The position numbers and the translations under genes were made by a program. A model generated the notes under the pieces. That model had not been told where the DNA came from. It saw nothing but the letters and a program-made list of their open reading frames with translations, and made no database searches. A stretch of DNA of 64,000 bases from Bacteroidia bacterium (GTDB taxonomy: Bacteria; Bacteroidota; Bacteroidia; Chitinophagales; Saprospiraceae). The stretch lies in assembly GCA_030430845.1 (NCBI GenBank), contig JAUIKE010000021.1, positions 1-64,000 of the forward strand. Direction: 5' to 3'. Positions 58,955-64,000 of the stretch are shown in pieces. Each line of letters begins with the position of its first letter. Within the stretch, counting starts at the first letter, position 1.

Positions 58955-60106
58955 ATGTCAGAAGAACAATTGCACGACCCCGTGACGGAACCGAGTCAGG
59001 ATGCCATGAAAGGGAATAACGCCGCCGAAACCATGCACAAGCATGATGAAGCTGGCGTAAATCTATCTACCGATGACTGGCTCTCCCACCTGAAGTCAGA
59101 CGCAAAACAAAGCGGCCAGGGCCCGGTGATTCGGGAAATGCCCGGATATGAAGAGTCTGGTGGGGGAGGAGAGGGGCCTGATCCGGGCTCAGCCCATGCT
59201 GATCCCGAACCGCGGATGGACCACAAAATCAAGCGAAGCGACAATATCGGTGAAACGATGGAAGCGCAGGCGCAGATGGCTGTTTATGCCATGAGCCTGC
59301 CGCCGAAATTCGGCGCTTGGGCCATCACCAAAAACTGGAATGATCCCCGCACGGAGATGGATGAGGAGCTGAAGGGCTTCCTGATGCAGGTGATGAAACC
59401 GGTGATCGCCAAGCGCCGGAACATCTTCTCCGATGAAGTCTTTTTCTATGCCGGGGTACTGGTGTACCTGGTTTGGTGTGTGAGTACCATTGCCCTGATC
59501 TGGAAGGATAAAAAGGCACAGGAGGCCAAAGAGAAGGAAATCAAGGCCAAAGAAGCGGAGATAGCCGATCTGAAAGCCCAACTGGAGCAGCAGGCTTCCA
59601 ACTTCCAGCCGGAAGTGCCACAGGCTTATACCCAGCCCCAAAGGCCCATGCAGGCAAGGAGCATGTCTCCGCCACAGCCTCAAAGGCACACGGGCCTGCA
59701 GGTTCGTAAGCCGGTTGAAATGGCTAAGCCGCAAGCTTCACCCTATCGTCTCGGAGCAGCTGCAGGTAAAAAACGCGCGGTAAACCGGGATAAATATTTA
59801 TTGGATGACGAAGGAAAATACTGCTATCCACCTATCGGCTGGCAAGGAAGCAGAGGCCTAGCCGGGAACGGAATTATCAAAAAAGAGAGCAGGGTAGGGG
59901 AGCTGGTATTTTTGGCTGACATAGACGACATGGATTATATCGTCTATGAGAATCGGGTGAAAAAGGGCGAGCAGAAAGGCGAAGTGGCTTTCAATAGAAT
60001 CTTCAAGGCATTCCAACACACCTACCCCGCCGACCAGCTCGACAAACTGGACAGCCTGATCAAGTTTCATATTGAGATGCAGCAAAAATATTTGGGGATG
60101 GGATGA
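58955..60106 (+). CDS. Single-TM protein with coiled coil, partner of the ATPase
   Basis: The 383-residue protein has a hydrophilic, Gly/Pro-rich N-terminal region (1-~95), an amphipathic region, one TM segment (163-183, FFYAGVLVYLVWCVSTIALI) and a Lys/Glu coiled coil (~184-214). A Gln/Pro-rich linker leads to a C-terminal domain (~270-383: YCYPPIGWQGSRGLAGNGII, ADIDDMDYIVYENRVKKGEQ). It overlaps the ATPase gene by 4 bp (ATGA), implying stoichiometric expression and perhaps a complex. A membrane dock for the ATPase is plausible. No known family was recognised. Confidence 0.55.
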   Translation: MSEEQLHDPVTEPSQDAMKGNNAAETMHKHDEAGVNLSTDDWLSHLKSDAKQSGQGPVIREMPGYEESGGGGEGPDPGSAHADPEPRMDHKIKRSDNIGETMEAQAQMAVYAMSLPPKFGAWAITKNWNDPRTEMDEELKGFLMQVMKPVIAKRRNIFSDEVFFYAGVLVYLVWCVSTIALIWKDKKAQEAKEKEIKAKEAEIADLKAQLEQQASNFQPEVPQAYTQPQRPMQARSMSPPQPQRHTGLQVRKPVEMAKPQASPYRLGAAAGKKRAVNRDKYLLDDEGKYCYPPIGWQGSRGLAGNGIIKKESRVGELVFLADIDDMDYIVYENRVKKGEQKGEVAFNRIFKAFQHTYPADQLDKLDSLIKFHIEMQQKYLGMG

Positions 60107-60894
60107 GAAAGCAAAGAATCTTCACGCTCATCATCGGTCAGCAGCGCTGTGGAAAGTCAACGCTGGCCAAGAAGCTGATCTTTCAGTCAATCCAACCCGT
60201 GCTTGTCTATGACAATCCGGATGATGCGACCCTACAGGCCTTGCCTGTTATCAGGGATTTGTCACAGTACAAACAAGGGCTGCTATTGCAGGCAAAGGAC
60301 TTGCGTGAAGGTGATTTTGTGAGTTTTCGCAGACACGATGGCATATTGATACAAGGGCCTGTTATTCGGAAGCATGAGGGAGGGCTGGTGCTGGCAAATG
60401 TGTTTTTGACAGATAAAAACGGAAAGCTGAAACCCATCTCTACCCGTCCGGAGGAAGGCCAATACTATATCGACAAATTCCGGGTATCCTACCAGGTGCC
60501 TTATGCTGATTTCCTCAGCTTCCTCAAGGACAATGTCCGCAACAGCATGGTCCTGGTCACAGATGCCACCTCCAAAGAAGTCAACCAACTCTCGCGAGAG
60601 CTTAGAGCGCTGATGTACGAACTGACGCACTATGGCCTTGACCTGGTCATGTGTTTCCACAACAATTTCCGGATCCCGATTGAGGTGATGGAAATGTGTC
60701 ATTACATCGTCAAATTCAAAGAAGGAGGGCCCCTCTCCGAGCGTTTCAGGGACCGACTCAACCCCAAACTTTACGAAAAGCTTCAAAAGGCATGGAAGCA
60801 GGTCGAAGGTCGCCCCATCAAAAGCATCCATGACAACTACTACAACCTGACGGTTGAAGTTCATACCCCTCTCGATGCCCTTAACACCCCTTAA
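60103..60894 (+). CDS. P-loop ATPase, packaging/Zot/HerA-like
   Basis: The 263-residue protein has Walker A GQQRCGKST (12-20), Walker B-like SMVLVTDAT (148-156), then RELRALMYELTHYGLDLVMC with possible Arg finger residues and NNFRIPIEVMEMCHYIVKFK, which follows the HerA/FtsK and Zot pattern of a sensor strand and ip..i...a..i.f end. An extra beta-rich insert (~65-130) sits between the Walker motifs. Small ATPases of this type package or extrude DNA in non-tailed and filamentous phages. It is coupled to a TM protein and followed by a GH108-like gene. The ATPase fold is clear, the packaging role inferred. Confidence 0.65.
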   Translation: MRKQRIFTLIIGQQRCGKSTLAKKLIFQSIQPVLVYDNPDDATLQALPVIRDLSQYKQGLLLQAKDLREGDFVSFRRHDGILIQGPVIRKHEGGLVLANVFLTDKNGKLKPISTRPEEGQYYIDKFRVSYQVPYADFLSFLKDNVRNSMVLVTDATSKEVNQLSRELRALMYELTHYGLDLVMCFHNNFRIPIEVMEMCHYIVKFKEGGPLSERFRDRLNPKLYEKLQKAWKQVEGRPIKSIHDNYYNLTVEVHTPLDALNTP

Positions 60895-60909
60895 AAAGAC
60901 AGCTACCCC

Positions 60910-61665
60910 ATGGCAGATTTTTATGATGCCCTGGACTTTCTGTTGGAGAGCCAGGTAGAAAAATACGACGAAGCAGGGCAGCGCCCCTATCACTGCGATC
61001 CGGATAACCCGACCCATTATGCGGGAGGCATGCTCATGGGCAGCATCTGGGGCCTTACAGCCCAGGATTATGCCATCGCGGAGCAAAGAATCCCCCGCAG
61101 AGAAGAGATCGCTCGCCTGAGCATAGAAGAAGCCGCCCAAATCCACCATGATATGCTGTGGCTGGCTATCAGCGGAGATAAAATCAAGAGCCAGGCCATG
61201 GCCAATTGCCTGATGGATGCCTATCATCATATCGGCTCCCATGCCATCTCCATCCTGCAATGCCTTTGCAAGTGTTATGGCCATCAGATCAACATAACAG
61301 GCCTCATGAATAAGCAAAGCCTGCAAGCCCTAAACATGCTCACGGATCATTTTGAGGCCGCTTTTTACAACCGATTCAATGATGCCCGCAGGCAGCTTCT
61401 CCTTTACCTTTTCGGGAGACCGATGGAGGCAGGATGGAGGGCCTGTTTTCAGGCATGGGATGTTGCGGTCTCTCATGACATGCTTTCTGTGCCGCAGCTG
61501 ACGCTGGAAGGGCAGCTTGGGCGTGTTGGGAGGGCTGGGGCGATGTTGGTTGAGCGGGAGAAGTTTAGGGTTTTGGCTCCGGATATGGCGCTTGTTTTTG
61601 GTGGGGTGTTGGCTGCTGTTCGGGTGTGTGTTTTGGTTGGGGTTTGTTTGTTGTGTTGGGGGTGA
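60910..61665 (+). CDS. GH108-like peptidoglycan protein with C-terminal anchor (copy 1)
   Basis: The 251-residue protein matches the GH108/PG_binding_3 endolysin layout. It starts FYDALDFLLESQVEKYDE, continues CDPDNPTHYAGGMLMGSIWG and LSIEEAAQIHHDMLWLAISGD, then the peptidoglycan-binding ANCLMDAYHHIGSHAISILQ and MNKQSLQALN. The usual catalytic EGGY is altered to VEKY and followed by an insertion, so activity is uncertain. A hydrophobic C-terminus (~228-250) would anchor it in the inner membrane, unlike ordinary endolysins. It ends the ATPase operon. A paralogue lies at 62072. Confidence 0.7.
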   Translation: MADFYDALDFLLESQVEKYDEAGQRPYHCDPDNPTHYAGGMLMGSIWGLTAQDYAIAEQRIPRREEIARLSIEEAAQIHHDMLWLAISGDKIKSQAMANCLMDAYHHIGSHAISILQCLCKCYGHQINITGLMNKQSLQALNMLTDHFEAAFYNRFNDARRQLLLYLFGRPMEAGWRACFQAWDVAVSHDMLSVPQLTLEGQLGRVGRAGAMLVEREKFRVLAPDMALVFGGVLAAVRVCVLVGVCLLCWG

Positions 61666-61699
61666 GGGAGGAGCTGGTAGGCTCTCTATCTGAAGACCT

Positions 61700-61942
61700 T
61701 CATAGCGACCTTTGCATTAAAGTTGATTGTGCATTTCCTTCAATTTTTAGACCTCTTTGAGCCAGGGTTTGGGGTAAGGGCACATTCCGATACTTTGTCA
61801 GCCAATAGTTCTGCACCGAAATCAGCAGCTTACGCACCGCGCAAAAAGCCGTCCGACTCTCTGAGCCAGATTGGTAAGCTTCCACCAAGAGAAACATCTC
61901 CTCAGGCGTGCGATTGCGTCAATTGAATTTGTCTTGTGCCAT
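61700..61942 (-). pseudogene. Degenerate IS66-family TnpA remnant
   Basis: On the minus strand MAQDKFN is followed by an in-frame TGA, then TPEEMFLLVEAYQSGSESRT and FCAVRKLLISVQNYWLTKYR. This matches the small IS66 accessory protein TnpA (EMF.LVE.YQ..G.S...FC......YW..KYR). The frame decays after KYR. TnpB and TnpC are absent. It lies between the two GH108-like paralogues. Confidence 0.7.
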
Positions 61943-62071
61943 TTTGTTCTTTTAGGACAAAGCTAGCGCTGGGAGAGGGAGGGGGAAAGATGTGGTTGGA
62001 TGGACGGATACTTCGAACGAACCGACCTGCATCACAATCAAATTCAGGAAATACACTAACAAAATACAAGA

Positions 62072-62875
62072 ATGGCTGATTTCTATGACGCCCTGGACTA
62101 TGTGCTGGAAAACAAAGTCTATGGCTACGGGCAAAACACAGAACGTCCTTACACATGTGATCCAGGTGATCCCACGCACTATGGCTCCGATTTATTGATG
62201 GGCATGAAGTGGGGAATCAGCGCGAAGGCGTATGCCTCTTATGCATCCCTGAGCCGGAAGGATCCTACCCGCAGGGTTCCTATTCGGAGGAATGATATCA
62301 GAAAGCTGGAATTTGAAAATGCCGCAGAAATGCACCTTGCACTATATTGGAATCCCATTTTGGGCGATGAAATTGAAAGCCAGCCCATAGCAAATTGCTT
62401 AATCGATGCCTTTTACCATATAGAAGAATTTTCGATCTACATCCTGCAATGCCTCTGTAATTGCTATGGTTGCCACCTCAAGATTGACGGGATCATAGGA
62501 AAAAGAACGATCAGGGCACTCAATGCCGTCACAAAGCAATATGAAGCCAGTTTCTATAACCGTTTCAATTTTGCTCGTAAGCAATTCTTCTTATATCTGT
62601 TTGGCCAGCCTGGGCTAGATCCTTCCTGGGAGATCTGTTTTCAGTATTGGGGGTTGGAACCTTACCCCGAAAATGAAACCAACCAGGAAATGCTTGAAGG
62701 TTCACTGGTAAGGGTTGGGAGGTCTGGAGGGATGGTTGGGAAGGAGAAGATATATATTATGCTGCCTGATGTTGCGATGGGGCGAGATGGGGGATTTTAT
62801 ACGGGGGTGAAGAGGACGGTTTGGATGGTGGTGGTTTTGGTTGTGGCTTGGGTTTTATTGGGGGTGCATGGGTAG
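62072..62875 (+). CDS. GH108-like peptidoglycan protein with C-terminal anchor (copy 2)
   Basis: The 267-residue protein is a paralogue of the 60910 gene: same start (MADFYDALDYVLENKV), CDPGDPTHYGSDLLMGMKWG, ENAAEMHLALYWNPILGDE, then YILQCLCNCYGCHLKIDG and IGKRTIRALN. The position of the family's EGGY reads VYGY here, lacking the Glu, so it may bind rather than cut peptidoglycan. A C-terminal TM segment (~244-265, WMVVVLVVAWVLLGV) is kept. A ~400-bp gap with an IS66 remnant separates it from copy 1, suggesting insertion after tandem duplication. Confidence 0.7.
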   Translation: MADFYDALDYVLENKVYGYGQNTERPYTCDPGDPTHYGSDLLMGMKWGISAKAYASYASLSRKDPTRRVPIRRNDIRKLEFENAAEMHLALYWNPILGDEIESQPIANCLIDAFYHIEEFSIYILQCLCNCYGCHLKIDGIIGKRTIRALNAVTKQYEASFYNRFNFARKQFFLYLFGQPGLDPSWEICFQYWGLEPYPENETNQEMLEGSLVRVGRSGGMVGKEKIYIMLPDVAMGRDGGFYTGVKRTVWMVVVLVVAWVLLGVHG

Positions 62876-62967
62876 GTACTCTCAAGGAGCTAGCCTATGA
62901 AGTTTGTCCGATTAATAGGGGGCTAGACCACCAGCCGTTAATGCTTAAAAGTTGTGTGCGTATTTAT

Positions 62968-64000
62968 CTATTCATTATATTCAAAATCAATACTTTCCAA
63001 CTGTTCAGTAGGTAGGTATTCATTTTGGGATCGGGTTTTTCTACCCGTTTCAGAAATGAGGTATAAGTTTCTTTTCGCTCGTGAAGCAATTACATATAGT
63101 AATTTATTCGCATCGGCAATTCCTTTATCATCGGCATTGAAAATACTATCCCAGTATGGTAATTTACCTTGCAATAATCCAAACGCGATTACAGATTCAA
63201 ATTCTTCACCCTTTACTCCGTGACAAGTTTCAATAACAACCCCAGTTCGCGGTTTGAATAGCTTTCGCCAGCTTGCAACGTCCTCTGGGTATTCATAGTT
63301 TTTATCAGCAAGCCTGATTTCAATACTTTTAAAGAATAAATCATATTGCTGCTTAAGTATTTGATAATCTTCGATTCTGAAGTTCATAAAGGCAGAAAAT
63401 TGTTCAAATGAAGATTCTAAGTACTCAGCACCATTGTTTTTGTTCGGATTAATAGAATTTATAAGTTTTAATAATTTCTTTGCGGAACCATATTCTTCAT
63501 GTAATTCGGTCTGAATATGTTCTTCTAACTCTGAAATTAATTCGTTTGCCCAACGAATTCTTGTTAAGAAGTAATTGGGGCTAGGTTCTGTTAATAATAG
63601 TCTTGCAATTTTGTACCAAAAGTTGTGTCGGCTTTTTCTAAATGGAGAAAGCCCAAATGCATCAAAAGGAATATCTGGAAGTTTAGCTTTTAATTTTCTT
63701 CCAAGAGGGGTAATTAGTTGCCATTGAGGGGCTATTATACAAATTTCATTATGATCAATTCCAGTATCCAACTCTGATGTTATTAAATCAGCAATGACAT
63801 CAATTAAGTTTTCCTTACTTACGTCTCTCAAGTATTTGATTATCCCTTGTTCATTTTCATATATAACATTGATTGCTTTGATGTCTGTATTTTGGACTTG
63901 AAAATTTTGGTAATAATCAATGAGTCTTTGGTGGGAACGCCAATTTCCATGTAATATGATTTCGTTAATTTTAATGTTTGCCTCTTTTTCTATGGTATTT
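62968..64000 (-). CDS. UvrD/Rep-type superfamily 1 helicase, C-terminal part (runs off window)
   Basis: The minus-strand frame is open from the right edge to the stop at 62968-62970, so the N-terminal part with Walker A is outside. Visible SF1 motifs are motif IV-like ILHGNWRSHQRLIDYY, motif V VIETCHGVKGEEFESVIAFG, and motif VI LLYVIASRAKRNLYLIS. The spacing fits a compact UvrD-like helicase. Such helicases occur in DNA repair and in defence systems such as Gabija (GajB), but no partner is visible. TTG 63831 is not the real start because coding sequence continues above it. Confidence 0.85.
   Translation of the reverse strand, partial: NTIEKEANIKINEIILHGNWRSHQRLIDYYQNFQVQNTDIKAINVIYENEQGIIKYLRDVSKENLIDVIADLITSELDTGIDHNEICIIAPQWQLITPLGRKLKAKLPDIPFDAFGLSPFRKSRHNFWYKIARLLLTEPSPNYFLTRIRWANELISELEEHIQTELHEEYGSAKKLLKLINSINPNKNNGAEYLESSFEQFSAFMNFRIEDYQILKQQYDLFFKSIEIRLADKNYEYPEDVASWRKLFKPRTGVVIETCHGVKGEEFESVIAFGLLQGKLPYWDSIFNADDKGIADANKLLYVIASRAKRNLYLISETGRKTRSQNEYLPTEQLESIDFEYNE

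Noticed and set aside
60283-61326. Minus-strand open frame of 347 codons
   Set aside because: It is the antisense shadow of the ATPase and GH108-like genes, whose own motifs and tight spacing support the plus strand. The minus translation has no recognisable motif.

Overview
The window comes from a polysaccharide-degrading Bacteroidota bacterium, probably marine or algae-associated. The evidence is a SusC/SusD pair, a hybrid two-component system (HTCS), four large secreted proteins ending in type IX secretion (T9SS) sorting domains, AT-rich spacers with TAnnTTTG-type -7 elements, and the dispersed palindromic repeats common in this phylum. No rRNA, tRNA or CRISPR array was seen.

Region 1 (1-6.7 kb) is accessory DNA: a DUF2975 membrane protein with its small XRE regulator, a VapBC-type toxin-antitoxin pair, a broken fragment followed by an immunity-like gene, and a 1343-residue secreted ELWxxDGT/PKD/SprB protein. 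Region 2 (6.9-21.2 kb) is an alginate utilisation locus: GntR/FadR-type regulator, PKD lipoprotein, secreted beta-helix protein, SusC, SusD, a protein with two tandem PL7 alginate lyase domains, and a PL6 lyase. Candidate TTGGTnnACCAA operators lie before the regulator and before susC.

Region 3 (21.5-42.6 kb, mostly minus strand) breaks down rhamnose and uronate. It holds kduI-uxuB-uxuA and uxaC-rhaEW-rhaI-rhaB-lldD, then GH2 and GH88 genes under a 1340-residue HTCS. Together these suit unsaturated glucuronyl-rhamnose oligosaccharides of the ulvan type. The locus is partly eroded: kduD survives only as its C-terminal end, and a TRAP transporter has collapsed into an in-frame dctP'-'dctM chimera. 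An HNH nuclease with a small partner is inserted here.

Region 4 (43.0-45.5 kb) is a three-gene operon between two 167-bp direct repeats that differ at 3 positions. It encodes a multi-pass membrane protein and two TIR proteins, the second interrupted by TGA exactly at the Trp before the predicted catalytic Glu. It looks like a membrane-effector/TIR defence cassette.

Region 5 (45.9-62.9 kb) looks like an integrated phage- or plasmid-like element without recognisable tail, terminase or integrase genes. It has a CI/Cro-like divergent pair, a replication-protein-like gene, membrane/coiled-coil proteins whose genes carry dense two-orientation DNA motifs, a seven-unit 12-bp iteron-like array, and a compact operon with a P-loop ATPase and two GH108-like proteins. 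An AT-rich cargo island (53.5-56.9 kb) sits inside it. The island encodes a thymidylate-synthase-fold enzyme with the Asn-to-Asp change typical of dCMP hydroxymethylases, a probable thymine-pyrophosphorylase-like partner, and a HigB/HigA-ImmA toxin-antitoxin module. A UvrD-type helicase gene runs off the right edge.
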